A stretch of 64,000 bases of DNA. Origin: Acidobacteriota bacterium. GTDB lineage: Bacteria > Acidobacteriota > Vicinamibacteria > Marinacidobacterales > Marinacidobacteraceae. Numbering within the stretch: the first letter of the stretch is position 1; each line of letters begins with the position of its first letter. The translations under genes were made by a program, and so were the position numbers. Below are positions 31,720 through 43,204 of the stretch, piece by piece. The stretch lies in assembly GCA_028877265.1 (NCBI GenBank), contig JAPPGX010000133.1, forward strand, positions 1-64,000, in the 5' to 3' direction. The notes under the pieces are model-generated. The model made no database searches, was not told the DNA's origin, and worked only from the letters and a program-made list of their open reading frames with translations.

Positions 31720-33894
31720 TTACCGGGAGAACCCGAACCGGTACGCCGCCGAGACCCGGAGACTCCGCCCCGGCTGCGGGACCACCGCCGGGAAGACGGC
31801 GTAGTACTCGTCCGTGAGGTTGTTGAGCGCCAGGGTCCAGTCCACGCCGGCGAGCGGGCCGCGCTCCGGCGTGAAGCGGAGGAAGAGGTCCAGGACCCGG
31901 TAGCCGGGCGCCTCCCCGTCCGCATCGGCCGAGCGGCTCGCCGCCAGACCCCGGGTCCGGCTCCCGGCCAGCGTCGCCCGGCCGCCGACCTCGAGGTCGA
32001 GAGACGGGAAGCGGGTGCTGGCCATCAGGTGCAGTGCGTTGGCCGGCGCCCTGCCGAGGGCTTCGCCGGTATCGAGGTTCTCCGTGTCGAGCACCGAACC
32101 GCTCGCGCGCATCCGGAATCGGGGCCGGTCGACGAGCCCTGCCGCTTCGCAACCCCGGAGGCGGGCATCGAGTGAGGTGTTGTAGGTGAACCCCCGGATG
32201 ATCGTTCTCCCCGTGACCGGATCCACTTCGAGGTCGAGGCTCGGATCCGACACCACCACCACCTGGTCCACGTAGTCGGCCACGGACTGGTCGAAGCAGG
32301 TGGTCTCGAACGAGAGCGAGCCCCGCCCGCCGCGGAGTCCGGCCTCCCACGAAGTGCCCCGTTCGGCCGCCAGCGTCGGGTCCGACCGGAACCAGTTCAG
32401 CACGTCGATCCCCGGGCCGACCGGGAACTGGAAGTGGAGCCCGTCGGCATACAGCTCGGTCAGGCTCGGCACCCGGAAACCGCGGGAAGCGCCGACCCAG
32501 ACAAACGCGCCCTCGCCGATCCGGTAACCGGCGCTGGCCCGCGGCGAGAAGCCGCCTTCGTCACGCCCGGGGAAGCGGTCCGCCCGGATGCGCCACTGGT
32601 CGCGCCGCAGGCCGGCCGCGAGCTGCAGCCGGTCACGGACCTCGGCCTCGCCGTACACGAAGGCGCCGACGTAGGACGCTTCCGCGTCCGGGAACTGGAG
32701 CCGCGGCGCTCCGTCCCGGGTTCCCGACTGCGTGTCGCGGTAGGCCTCGGCGCCCAGGTTGAGGGTGAACCGGACGTCGCTCCCCCAGCGGAAGCGGGAG
32801 CTGTTGTGCGCCTCCATCCCCAGCGTTTCGAACGCCGTCTCGTCCCGGCGCGGCCGGATCCGCATGTCTTCTCCGACCTCCACCCCGTTGCGGTAGCCGA
32901 GGATCGAGAGGTCAAGCCACTCGGATTCCTGCGAGCGGGCGGTGAAGCGCGCCCGCAGCGCCTCGAAGCGGGTATCCCGGTCCACCAGCGTTCCCGTCAG
33001 ATCGTTCGCGTTCGTGGGTTCCGCCGCCCGGTTGTCGAACCCCTGCCAGGAGACCTCCCAGCGGGTCGCGAGGCTGGGGCTCCACCCCAGTTTCACGAGC
33101 CCGTTCCGGAGTTCGTCCTCGGTGTTCGGGATGGCGTCGCCATTCCCGTCGCGGATCGGCGCGCGCGTGCCGCCGAGACCGAAGTTGAACAGCGCGTCGA
33201 GCGTGTCGCTCGCCGCGAACCCCGAGAAGGACTGGACGAGGTCCCCCCCGTTCGACTGGTAGCCGACCCGGTAGCGGCCGCCGAACTCCTCGCCGGCCTC
33301 CAGCAGGTCGCGGGCGCCCCGGGTGGTCAGGGAGACCACCCCGCCCAGCGCCCCGCTGCCGAAGACGGCCGAGTTGGCTCCCCGCAGCACCTCGACCCGC
33401 TGGAGGAGGTCCGGGTCGGTGAAGAACCGGCCGCCGTGGGCGGCGTTGAAGTTCTGCCTTCCCCCGTCCTGGCGAACCACCACCTGCTGGTCCGCGAAGC
33501 CGCGGATGTTCGGGGCTTCGGTGATCCGGCGGGCATTCCCCTGGATCGAGATCCCCGGGACGCCCTCGAAGAGGTCGGCGAAGGTGCGGGCCGCCTCGGC
33601 GGCCAGCTCCTCCGCGGTGCGCACCGCGATGGCCGCGGGCGCCGTCAGCAGCGGAGACTCGGCACGGGAGGCGGTGACGACTACCGTCTCCGAAAGGACG
33701 GGGAGTTCCGGCTGCTCTTCGTCCTCGGGGGACTCTTCCTCCCCGGCCCGCTGATCCTGGCCGAGCGCCGCCTGCTGGGAGGCGGCATGGGCAGCCCCGG
33801 CGGAGACCCACACCGTGACGACGGCCGCCGAAAGGACGCTCAGCGGACACCGCCTCCGCGCCATCCGGATCCGGTCGGAAAACGCCAGGAGCAT
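31720..33894 (-). CDS. TonB-dependent outer-membrane receptor
   Basis: 724 residues. A signal peptide (to about 38) is followed by an acidic linker and a TonB box-like ETVVVTASR (about 68-76). The plug domain has FADLFEGVPGISIQG, APNIRGFADQQVVVRQDGGRQ and RVEVLRGANSAVFGSGALGG. A 22-strand barrel follows, ending in VSAAYRFGFSR with aromatic residues near the C-terminus. It imports a large ligand such as heme, siderophore or another chelate; the plug resembles haemoglobin/heme-type receptors but the ligand is inferred. ATG at 33864 is an alternative start. It stands alone; energising TonB/ExbBD genes are elsewhere. Confidence 0.93.
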   Translation of the reverse strand: MLLAFSDRIRMARRRCPLSVLSAAVVTVWVSAGAAHAASQQAALGQDQRAGEEESPEDEEQPELPVLSETVVVTASRAESPLLTAPAAIAVRTAEELAAEAARTFADLFEGVPGISIQGNARRITEAPNIRGFADQQVVVRQDGGRQNFNAAHGGRFFTDPDLLQRVEVLRGANSAVFGSGALGGVVSLTTRGARDLLEAGEEFGGRYRVGYQSNGGDLVQSFSGFAASDTLDALFNFGLGGTRAPIRDGNGDAIPNTEDELRNGLVKLGWSPSLATRWEVSWQGFDNRAAEPTNANDLTGTLVDRDTRFEALRARFTARSQESEWLDLSILGYRNGVEVGEDMRIRPRRDETAFETLGMEAHNSSRFRWGSDVRFTLNLGAEAYRDTQSGTRDGAPRLQFPDAEASYVGAFVYGEAEVRDRLQLAAGLRRDQWRIRADRFPGRDEGGFSPRASAGYRIGEGAFVWVGASRGFRVPSLTELYADGLHFQFPVGPGIDVLNWFRSDPTLAAERGTSWEAGLRGGRGSLSFETTCFDQSVADYVDQVVVVSDPSLDLEVDPVTGRTIIRGFTYNTSLDARLRGCEAAGLVDRPRFRMRASGSVLDTENLDTGEALGRAPANALHLMASTRFPSLDLEVGGRATLAGSRTRGLAASRSADADGEAPGYRVLDLFLRFTPERGPLAGVDWTLALNNLTDEYYAVFPAVVPQPGRSLRVSAAYRFGFSR

Positions 33895-33961
33895 TGAACC
33901 CGGAAGGCTAGCCGGAATGGGGTGGCGGGCGGCTCGGCGAGCGTCAGCGGAGGCCGTGGTG

Positions 33962-35641
33962 TCAGTAGCCCATCGCGGCGCCGTCTTTCCGCGGGTCGGA
34001 ACCGCCCAGCAGCACCCCGTTCTCCCAGTCGATCATGATGGCCTGGTAGCCCCCGTAGGCGCCGAACCGGGTGACCACGTTGTGGCCCATGCGGGAGAGG
34101 GCGGCCAGGTCGTCCGGGTCCACCCCGGACTCGATCCCGACTCCCGAGGCGCTGTGACGGAACCGCGGCATCTCGCCCGCCTTCTGCACGTGCATCCCGA
34201 AGTCGATCATGTTGAGGAGGACCTGGGTGTGGCCCTGGGGCTGCATGTCGCCCCCCATGACCCCGTAGGCGAGCCACGGCCTGCCGTCCCGGAACGCCAT
34301 CCCGGGCATGTTGGTGTGGAGGGCGCGCTTGCCCGGCTCGAGTTCGTTCGGGTGTCCCTCCTCGAGCGAGAAGCCGGTGCCCCGGTTCTGGAGCGCGATG
34401 CCGGTCCCCGGCACGACGAGCCCGGACCCGAAGCTGCCGAAGATGCTGTAGATGAGCGAGATGGCGTTCCGGTCCTTGTCCACCACCGTGAGGTAGATGG
34501 TGTCGCCGTCGTCCGTCATCCCGGGGGCGACTTCCCGCGCCGCCCGTTCCGGCTCGATGGCGGCGCGCCGGGTGGCCGCGTACTTCTTCGAGATGAGCGT
34601 TTCGACCGGAACCCGCATGTGTTCCGGATCCCCGAGGTAGGCGTCGCGGTCGGCGAAGGCCAGCTTCTTGGCCTCGATGAGCCGGTGGAGGTACGCCGCC
34701 GAGTTGTGGCCGAGGTCCACGAGATCGTCGTATCCCTCAAGGACGTTCAGCATCTCGAGGGCCACGAACCCCTGGGAGTTCGGCGGGATCTGGAAGACCT
34801 CCACGCCCCGGTAGGTGGTGCTGATGGGGTCCACCCAGGTGGAGTCGTGGGCCGCGAGGTCGTCCCTGGTCACGAAGCCGCCCTCCGCCTCCATGAAGTC
34901 GTGGATGGCCCGGGCGATCTCGCCGCGGTAGAAGACATCCGGCCCCATCTCGGCGATCTTGCGAAGGGTCTTCGCGAAGTCCGGCGAGCGGAACACCTCC
35001 CCGTGCTCGGGCGCGCGCTTCCCGTCCACCAGATAGGTGGCCGCGGTCGCTGGATGGCGGGCGAGCTTGCCTTCGGCCTGCTTCCACTGGACCGAGATGA
35101 CCTCGGACACCGGAAACCCTTCCTCGGCGTGCCGGATGGCCGGCTGGAGCAACTCGCCGAGCGGCCGCGTTCCGAAGCGGCTCACCAGTTCCTCCCAGCC
35201 GTCGAGCGCTCCCGGCACGGTCACTGCCAGCGGGCCGCTTCCCGGCATCCGCGTGAGGCCGTCAGCGCGGAGCTTGGCGGCGTCCGACCGTGATCCCGCG
35301 CGGCCGGTGGCGTTCAGACCGTGGAGCGTCCCTGATTTCGCCTCGTAGTAGAGCGCGAAGAGGTCGCCGCCGATGCCGCACATCATCGGCTCCACCACGT
35401 TCAGCACCGCCGCCGCGGTAATCGCGGCGTCCACCGCGTTTCCGCCCTCCATGAGCACCCGGAGTCCCGCCGCCGACGCCAGCGGCTGGCTGGTGGCGAT
35501 CATGCCGTTCCTGGCGAGCACCGGCGAGCGGCCGAGCTTCGTGTCCTTGGCGGGCCGGTCGCCGGGCGCGGCCGCGTCCAGGGCGGGCGCGGCGGTTACG
35601 AGAAGGGACACGGAAAGGAGTAGCACAACACAAGAGCGCAT
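33962..35641 (-). CDS. Gamma-glutamyltransferase family protein
   Basis: 559 residues from ATG 35641, with GGAGG 8 bases upstream. A signal peptide (CVVLLLSVSLLVTAAPALDA) indicates export. Motifs include SQPLASAAGLRVLMEGGNAVDAA, MCGIGGDLFALYY, and the autoprocessing site GDTIYLTVVDKD with the catalytic Thr at about 380, then FGSFGSGLVVPGTGIALQNRG. The precursor cuts itself at that Thr and transfers or hydrolyses gamma-glutamyl groups, for example from glutathione. The second Thr of the classical TTH motif is Ile here, as in several YwrD-like relatives. A gamma-glutamylcyclotransferase lies at 53979. Confidence 0.9.
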   Translation of the reverse strand: MRSCVVLLLSVSLLVTAAPALDAAAPGDRPAKDTKLGRSPVLARNGMIATSQPLASAAGLRVLMEGGNAVDAAITAAAVLNVVEPMMCGIGGDLFALYYEAKSGTLHGLNATGRAGSRSDAAKLRADGLTRMPGSGPLAVTVPGALDGWEELVSRFGTRPLGELLQPAIRHAEEGFPVSEVISVQWKQAEGKLARHPATAATYLVDGKRAPEHGEVFRSPDFAKTLRKIAEMGPDVFYRGEIARAIHDFMEAEGGFVTRDDLAAHDSTWVDPISTTYRGVEVFQIPPNSQGFVALEMLNVLEGYDDLVDLGHNSAAYLHRLIEAKKLAFADRDAYLGDPEHMRVPVETLISKKYAATRRAAIEPERAAREVAPGMTDDGDTIYLTVVDKDRNAISLIYSIFGSFGSGLVVPGTGIALQNRGTGFSLEEGHPNELEPGKRALHTNMPGMAFRDGRPWLAYGVMGGDMQPQGHTQVLLNMIDFGMHVQKAGEMPRFRHSASGVGIESGVDPDDLAALSRMGHNVVTRFGAYGGYQAIMIDWENGVLLGGSDPRKDGAAMGY

Positions 35642-35731
35642 GAGGAGGGCCTCCGGGCGGGCAATCCTACGTTGGAGCGGAACGTTATCCGCCGTGGGAG
35701 TGCGTGGCACGCTCGCCCGCGAGGGGCGTCG

Positions 35732-37512
<1,781 letters not shown>

Positions 37513-37516
<4 letters not shown>

Positions 37517-38244
37517 CGCACCTCCGGCCCTCCGCGCCGGTCGTCCCGGACGAAACGGTCGCGGGCGGGCATCCTGATCCGGGGCAGGGACTCGGCGTCG
37601 AGCGAGTCTCCCGACCCGAGAAGGCCGTTCAACTGGAGGATGAATGCGGTCAGGGCGTACACGTCGTCGGGAGGCAGGCTGCCGGGCGCCGCCTGAGGCA
37701 TCGCCCGCCGGATGTAGTCGAACAGCGTCGTCGCGTAGGGCCAGTAGCTGCCCACCGTGATCCGATAACGCCGATCCTCGGCGAAGGGGAAACGGTCGCC
37801 GGGGACGCGGCCGGCCAGGGCCTCGAACTGGGAGCCCTCGCCGCGCGCGCCGTGACACTGGACGCACTGCAGCCGGTAGAGCGTTTCGCCCCGTTCCACC
37901 GAACCGCTTCCCGGGGGCAGTCCCTCGCCGTCGGGTCCGATGTCGATGTCCCAGGCGGCGATCCGTTCCGGACTCGCGGTCTCGCCGAAACCGAACTCCG
38001 GGAGGTGGCCGATGTCCGCGAGGCCGTCTTCGCGGGCCGCCGCGAGTGCTTCCAGTTCCGCCGCGTTCAGCAGTCCCGGCATTCCGGGGTGGAGTTCGGG
38101 CCGGGGGAGGGCGCGCGCCGCTTCGGGCGGAACCGGCAGGACGGCGTCGTCCTCCGCCGCGGCCGACGAGCCGGTCTCCGACTCCGGGGCGCACGCCGAG
38201 AGCAGCACCAGCACGGCGGTTGCTACGGCTCGTTCAGCCGGCAA
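37513..38244 (-). CDS. SoxD-like c-type cytochrome lipoprotein
   Basis: 243 residues. TTG at 38244 gives a short, ideal lipoprotein signal (LPAERAVATAVLVLLSAC). The mature part has a SoxD-like segment (FGFGETASPERIAAWDIDIGPDGEGLPPG), the heme-binding CVQCH (about 128-132), and a distal Met in YIRRAMPQAAPG. It is likely the electron-accepting partner of the sulfite dehydrogenase-like protein encoded just upstream, with an 11-base overlap. Its own stop overlaps the glnS start. The longer frame to 38352 runs into the upstream gene and lacks a usable signal. Confidence 0.85.
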
Positions 38245-39493
38245 AGAAGACCTGTCCGTCGGACTCCACGCGCCAGGAGCGGATCTGGTTGTAGTGATAG
38301 CGCGTGTAGGACCCGCGAGCCGCAAGGAGTGCGTCCCGCGTCGGTTGGACATACCCGGTCTCGTCGGTTGCCCGGCTCATCAGGGTGGCCCCGCGCCCGT
38401 CCCAGTTCCAGAGCTTGCGAAAGCGGACGTGGCATTTCGGGAGCACCGGCTCCTGGAGTTCCGCATCCTCCCAGTTCCGGCCGCCGTCGGTCGAGATCTC
38501 CACGCGGGTGATCCGGCCCCGGCCGGTCCACGCGATACCGCGGACCTCCCACCAGCCCGGCCCGCCGAGCCGCTCCGGGAAAGTGGGAAAGGTGATGAGC
38601 GACTTCGCGTCCATCCCGAAGCTGAACATCCGCGCCTTTCCCCCGGGGAGGGGATCGGTGTACTTGGAGGTCTCCTCGCGGGTCATGAAGGGCCGGTCGG
38701 ACAGGTCGAGCCGGCGCAGCCACTTCACGCTCGCGTTGCCCTCCCAGCCCGGAAGGAAGAGCCGGACGGGATAGCCCTGCTCGGGCCGCAGGGGTTCGCC
38801 GTTCTGGGCATACGCGACGATGGCGTCGTCCCATGCCTTTTCCATGGGGACCGAGCGCGTCATCACCGCCGCGTCCATCCCCTCGGCGAGGAACCAGGTG
38901 GCTTCGGGGCGCGCGCCCACCTCCCGGAACAGGAGTTTCAGCGGGACGCCGGTCCACTCGCTGGTGCTGGTGAGGCCGTCCATCTCCTGGGGACTCATGC
39001 GCGGGTAGCGGCCCTGGTTCTGGAAGGCCGTCCCCCCGTTCCCCGAGCACTCCAGGAACCGCAGCTTCGACTCGGCCGGGAAACGCTTCAGGTCGGCCAG
39101 GGTGAAGGTCTGCGGACGCTCCACCATCCCGTGGATGAGCAGTTCGTAGCGCTCCGGATCGATGTTGGGAATGCCTCCGTGGTGCCGCTCGAAGTGCAGA
39201 TCGGCCGGGGTGACGATCCCCTGCAGATACTGGAGCGGGGTGCGCGACGACGAGGAGGGTTCCAGCACCCGGACCAGCCGCCGCGGGGTCTCGAATGCCG
39301 AGCGCTCCCCCAGCGGGCGGGGCACGAGGCCCTGCATCTTGGTGGGGTCCTCGGGCGCCCGGGGTCTGGGCTTCGGGGTGTCCGCCTGCTGGGCGCCCGC
39401 GACCGCTCCGGCGCCGACCGCAGCGGTGCCGACCACGCCCGCGAGTACGTCGCGGCGCGAGGGCAGCCCGCCGTTCTCCCGGTTGTTCGCCAT
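38234..39493 (-). CDS. SoxC-like molybdopterin sulfite dehydrogenase
   Basis: 419 residues. A Tat signal (SRRDVLAGVVGTAAVGAGAVAG) directs the folded Mo enzyme to the periplasm. The oxidoreductase molybdopterin domain contains FLECSGNGG, whose Cys (about 148) ligates molybdenum, and SEWTGVPL, GYPVRLFLPGWEG and NASVKWLRRL. The C-terminal Mo-co dimerisation domain has VRGIAWTGRGRITRVEISTDGG. It oxidises sulfite or protein-bound sulfane sulfur. The adjacent cytochrome matches SoxD. No other sox genes (A, B, X, Y, Z) lie in the window, so an independent sulfite oxidase role is possible. Confidence 0.9.
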   Translation of the reverse strand: MANNRENGGLPSRRDVLAGVVGTAAVGAGAVAGAQQADTPKPRPRAPEDPTKMQGLVPRPLGERSAFETPRRLVRVLEPSSSSRTPLQYLQGIVTPADLHFERHHGGIPNIDPERYELLIHGMVERPQTFTLADLKRFPAESKLRFLECSGNGGTAFQNQGRYPRMSPQEMDGLTSTSEWTGVPLKLLFREVGARPEATWFLAEGMDAAVMTRSVPMEKAWDDAIVAYAQNGEPLRPEQGYPVRLFLPGWEGNASVKWLRRLDLSDRPFMTREETSKYTDPLPGGKARMFSFGMDAKSLITFPTFPERLGGPGWWEVRGIAWTGRGRITRVEISTDGGRNWEDAELQEPVLPKCHVRFRKLWNWDGRGATLMSRATDETGYVQPTRDALLAARGSYTRYHYNQIRSWRVESDGQVFFAG

Positions 39494-39637
39494 GGCCCGG
39501 ATTATGGCGGATTTGGGCGCGCTCCTTCGGGTTGGCGGTAACGCAGATTGCTAGAATCGTTCGCCCTCCGCCCCGGGTTTGCGTCTCCGCCCGAGCCGTA
39601 CCGATCCGGTCGGGGCGGCCCAGGAGGGAATCTGATC

Positions 39638-40594
39638 GTGCAGAGTCTTCATTCGGTCCCTGTCCGGAAGGGCGGTCTGCTGGCAATCGCGGCCGCCTTG
39701 CTGCTCTCGGCGGCGGCGCCGGCGCTTGCCCAGCGGGGCGCGATTCGCGGGAAGATCACCGATCCGGACGGCAATCCGGTGCCGGACGTGCAGGTGTCCA
39801 TCGTGCTCCTGGACGGCGGCGGCCGGCCCATCCGGGTCAAGACCAACGACAGCGGGGAATTCCTCCGCGCCGGGATTCCCGTTCAGATGTATCGGGTGTC
39901 GTTCGAACTCGAGGGCTGGGAGCCGCTGCAGGCGATGGTGACCGTCTCGAACGGGGGCCAGAGCATCATCAACGAGACCCTGCATCCCCTCCCCGAGGGA
40001 GTGCTGAGCCAGGCGCAGGCCGACCGTGCGAACCAGCACCAGCAGGCGGCCCAGGACGCCTTTCAGGACGGTGACTTCGGCCGGGCAGTGACCGAGTGGC
40101 AGGGCTTTTTGGAACTCCTCCCCAATGAGGCCCCCGCCCACTTCAACCTGGCCGCGGCCCACGAGCGGGCGCAAGACTTCCCCGCCGCCATCGAGGCGTA
40201 CGAAGCGGCGTACGCGCTCGACGACTCAATGCTCGAGGCGATCATGGCGGTCGGGGACCTGCACGGCCGGCAGAGGGAATGGGAGCAGGCGCTCTCGGCC
40301 TTTGACCGGGCGATGGAGCTGGTCGAGGGGAACGCGGTGAACCTCTTCAACTACGCCGTGTACGCGAGCAACGCGGGCAAGGTCGAACTGGCTGACGAGT
40401 TCTACGCCAAGGCGGCGGAGGCTGACCCCGAGTTCGCCCCCGCGCACCTCCAGATCGGGATGGCGAGAGCGCGCGAGGAAGATCGCGAGGGAGCGATCGC
40501 CGCCTTCGAGCGGTTCCTGGAGTTGGATCCGGACGGCGCACAGGCCGTCATGGTCCAGGAGATTCTCGACCAGCTCCGCAATCCCGGCCTTTAG
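39638..40594 (+). CDS. Secreted carboxypeptidase-regulatory plus TPR protein
   Basis: 318 residues from GTG 39638, with AGGAGGG 9 bases upstream. A signal peptide (KGGLLAIAAALLLSAAAPALAQ) is followed by a carboxypeptidase regulatory-like beta-sandwich (IRGKITDPDGNPVPDVQVSI) and then about five TPR motifs (AHFNLAAAHERAQDFPAAIEAY, AFDRAMELVEGNAVNLFNYA). The periplasmic TPR region suggests a protein-protein scaffold. The next gene, an M55 peptidase, starts 1 base after the stop, so they form an operon. Confidence 0.85.
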   Translation: MQSLHSVPVRKGGLLAIAAALLLSAAAPALAQRGAIRGKITDPDGNPVPDVQVSIVLLDGGGRPIRVKTNDSGEFLRAGIPVQMYRVSFELEGWEPLQAMVTVSNGGQSIINETLHPLPEGVLSQAQADRANQHQQAAQDAFQDGDFGRAVTEWQGFLELLPNEAPAHFNLAAAHERAQDFPAAIEAYEAAYALDDSMLEAIMAVGDLHGRQREWEQALSAFDRAMELVEGNAVNLFNYAVYASNAGKVELADEFYAKAAEADPEFAPAHLQIGMARAREEDREGAIAAFERFLELDPDGAQAVMVQEILDQLRNPGL

Positions 40595-40595
40595 C

Positions 40596-41492
40596 ATGCC
40601 CCTGCGCGCCGGACGCCGCTCCGTCGTCGTCTGTCTTGCCGCGCTCTGGGCAGCCACCGGGTCGGCCCAGGACGACGGCCTGCGGGTGTTCATCTCCGCG
40701 GACATGGAGGGCCTCAGCGGCATCGCCCATTCCGAGATGACCTCGGCTTCCGGCGCGGAGTACGGCCGCGGCCGCGATCTCATGATGAGCGACGTGAACG
40801 CCGCCATCCAGGGGGCGCTCGACGCCGGCGCCACCGAGATCCTGGTGAACGACAGCCACGGCAGCATGCGCAACGTCCGGGTCGAGCAGCTCCTTCCGCC
40901 GGCGCGGCTGATCAGTCACAACTCGAAGCCGTTCGGCATGATGCAGGGGATTTCCGGGGACTTCGACGCGGTCTTCTTCATCGGCTACCACGCCCGCGCC
41001 GGCAATCCCGACGGACTCATGGCCCACACGGGGTCGGGCGCGTCCATCCGCGAGATCCGGGTGGACGGGCGGCCGGCCGGCGAGGGCGACATGAACGCCC
41101 TGCTGGCGGCGCACTACGGGGTTCCGGTGGCGCTGGCGACCGGCGACGAGGCGTTCGCGAAGGAACTCGGCGAGCTCCTCCCGGACACGGAGTTCGTGTC
41201 CGTGAAGCGGGCCATCCGGCGGACCACCGCGGAGCTTCTGCATCCGGAAGTCACCGCGGGGCTGATTCGCGAGGCCGCGACCCGCGCGCTCGAGTCCATC
41301 CCGGAGCCTCTCCCGGCGCCGGGTCCCCTCGTGGCGGTCGAGATCCAGTACACGCGGCCCGACCTCGCGGAGATCGCCTCGCTGCTGCCGCAAATCGAAC
41401 GAATCGCCCCGGATACGGTGCGCTTCGAAGCCGGGGACATGGCGGAGGGCTACGCTGTCATCCGTGTCCTCTACCGCAATCTGTCCGAATGA
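40596..41492 (+). CDS. Secreted M55-family D-aminopeptidase (DppA-like)
   Basis: 298 residues. A signal peptide ends near GSAQ (about 24). M55 motifs: FISADMEGLSG (Asp and Glu zinc ligands, about 34-41), LVNDSHG (about 84-90), FFIGYHARAG (His, about 128), and GEGDMNALLAAHYGVPVALATGD. These zinc peptidases release D-amino acids from short peptides such as D-Ala-D-Ala. Export is uncommon, since DppA of Bacillus is cytoplasmic. It is co-transcribed with the TPR genes on both sides (1-bp gap before, overlap or 14-bp gap after). Confidence 0.9.
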   Translation: MPLRAGRRSVVVCLAALWAATGSAQDDGLRVFISADMEGLSGIAHSEMTSASGAEYGRGRDLMMSDVNAAIQGALDAGATEILVNDSHGSMRNVRVEQLLPPARLISHNSKPFGMMQGISGDFDAVFFIGYHARAGNPDGLMAHTGSGASIREIRVDGRPAGEGDMNALLAAHYGVPVALATGDEAFAKELGELLPDTEFVSVKRAIRRTTAELLHPEVTAGLIREAATRALESIPEPLPAPGPLVAVEIQYTRPDLAEIASLLPQIERIAPDTVRFEAGDMAEGYAVIRVLYRNLSE

Positions 41493-41506
41493 GGAGACTT
41501 TCCGAG

Positions 41507-43174
41507 ATGACCCGAACCAGCCGATGTACGTCCCTGCTGATCGTTGTGGCCCTGCTGTGGGCCGCCGCGGCGCCCGCCTGGGAGGAAGAGGAAACGAACA
41601 CCACCGACCTGGCGGTGCCGCTGCACGCGAAACTCGGCACGGTCAGCTACCCGGTGAGCGGCGCTTCGGAACTGGGTCAGCAGTATTTCGATCAGGGACT
41701 CCGCCTGGTGTACGCCTTCTGGATGGCGGAAGCGCGGCGTTCCTTCGACGAGGCGGCGCGTCTCGACGACAACGCGATGTCGCACTGGGGACGGGCCCTC
41801 GCCTACGGGCCCTATCTGAACCAGGGATCCCCGCCCGAGGACCAGCTCGAGACCGCCTGGAAAGCCATCAGCCGGGCCCGGGAGTTGTCCGGGACGGCCA
41901 CGGAAAAGGAAAAAGCGATGATCGAGGCGCTGGCCGCCCGCTACGCGGAGGATCCGGCGGCCGAGCGCGAACCGCTCGACAAGGCGTACCACGAGAAGGC
42001 CCGCGCCCTCGCGGAGAAGTATCCGGACGACATCGAACTGCAGGTGCTCGCCGCGGCGTCCTACATGAACACCACCCGCTGGAACTACTGGGACGATGAC
42101 GGGAAGCCGCTGAACGACGGCACCCTCTGGCTCGTGGAGCAGATCGAGCGCGCCCTGGAGATGGACCCGGACCACCCCGGCGCCATCCACTACTACATCC
42201 ACGGGGTCGAGGCTTCGGACAACCTCGCGCGCGCCGTCCCCCACGCGCGGAACCTGCCCCGGACCATGCCGGGCGCGGCGCACCTCGTGCATATGGGCGC
42301 GCACATCCTGATCCAGACCGGCAACTACGACGAGGCGGCGGACTTCAACCTCGACGCCGCCGCGGTGGACGAGCTCTATATCGGAATGCCCGATCAGGAG
42401 GGCCGCTACCCGGTCGGTTCCTACCAGCACAACGTCCACTTCGCCTGGTCCGCGGCGCAGTTCGAGGGCCGGAGCGCGGTGGCGCTGCAGCAGGCCTACA
42501 AGCTGCGCGACAAGGTGCGGGTCCAGGTCGGTCCCAACCGGATCGAGGAGTCGTCCCGCCCGCAGCTCTTCCTCTCGATTCCGTTGTTCGCGCAGGCGCG
42601 CTTCGGCCGTTGGAACGACATCATGAGCGAGCCGCAGCCACGCGCCGAATACCTCTTCGAGACCGCCATCTGGCACTACGTGCGGGGTCTGGCCCATTCG
42701 GCCACGGGAGATGTGGAGACGGCCCGGGAACACCAGACACAGGTCGCCGCCATCGCGGCTGACGAGGACCTTCCCGGAATGGGGCGGGTATCGGCCAAGG
42801 ACATGCTCCGGCTCGCCGCCACCGCGCTCGAGGCGGACATCGTTTCGCGCCACGACGCGCCGGAAAAGGCGGTTCCGCTTCTTGAAGAGGCCATCCAGAT
42901 CCAGGACAACCTCGCCTACACCGAGCCGCCGCCCTGGTACATGCCCATGCGGCAGACACTCGGCGCGGTCCTGCTCGAAGCGGGTCAACCCGACCATGCC
43001 GAAGTGGCATTTCGGGAGGACCTGAAGCACTGGCCGGAGAACGGCTGGTCGCTCTTCGGGCTGCTCGAATCGCTCCGCGCCCAGGGCAAGACCGACGAGG
43101 CCAACCGGGTCCAGCGCCGCTTCCTGCGCGCCTGGAGCCGCGCCGACATCGTCCTGACCGCCGCGAGGTTCTAG
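41507..43174 (+). CDS. Exported TPR-repeat protein
   Basis: 555 residues from ATG 41507, which has GGAG 10 bases upstream; ATG 41489 overlaps the preceding stop (ATGA) and is also plausible. A signal peptide (TSLLIVVALLWAAAAPAW) precedes scattered TPR-like helices: GLRLVYAFWMAEARRSFDEAARLD, HPGAIHYYIHGVEASDNLARAV, LAHSATGDVETAREHQTQ and VPLLEEAIQIQDN. The HYYIHGVEAS and HMGAHILIQTGNY segments recur in a family of uncharacterised bacterial TPR proteins. No catalytic site. It is the third gene of the operon with the M55 peptidase. Confidence 0.85.
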   Translation: MTRTSRCTSLLIVVALLWAAAAPAWEEEETNTTDLAVPLHAKLGTVSYPVSGASELGQQYFDQGLRLVYAFWMAEARRSFDEAARLDDNAMSHWGRALAYGPYLNQGSPPEDQLETAWKAISRARELSGTATEKEKAMIEALAARYAEDPAAEREPLDKAYHEKARALAEKYPDDIELQVLAAASYMNTTRWNYWDDDGKPLNDGTLWLVEQIERALEMDPDHPGAIHYYIHGVEASDNLARAVPHARNLPRTMPGAAHLVHMGAHILIQTGNYDEAADFNLDAAAVDELYIGMPDQEGRYPVGSYQHNVHFAWSAAQFEGRSAVALQQAYKLRDKVRVQVGPNRIEESSRPQLFLSIPLFAQARFGRWNDIMSEPQPRAEYLFETAIWHYVRGLAHSATGDVETAREHQTQVAAIAADEDLPGMGRVSAKDMLRLAATALEADIVSRHDAPEKAVPLLEEAIQIQDNLAYTEPPPWYMPMRQTLGAVLLEAGQPDHAEVAFREDLKHWPENGWSLFGLLESLRAQGKTDEANRVQRRFLRAWSRADIVLTAARF

Positions 43175-43204
43175 AACGACGGGAGCGCCGGTCTTCAGAC
43201 CGGC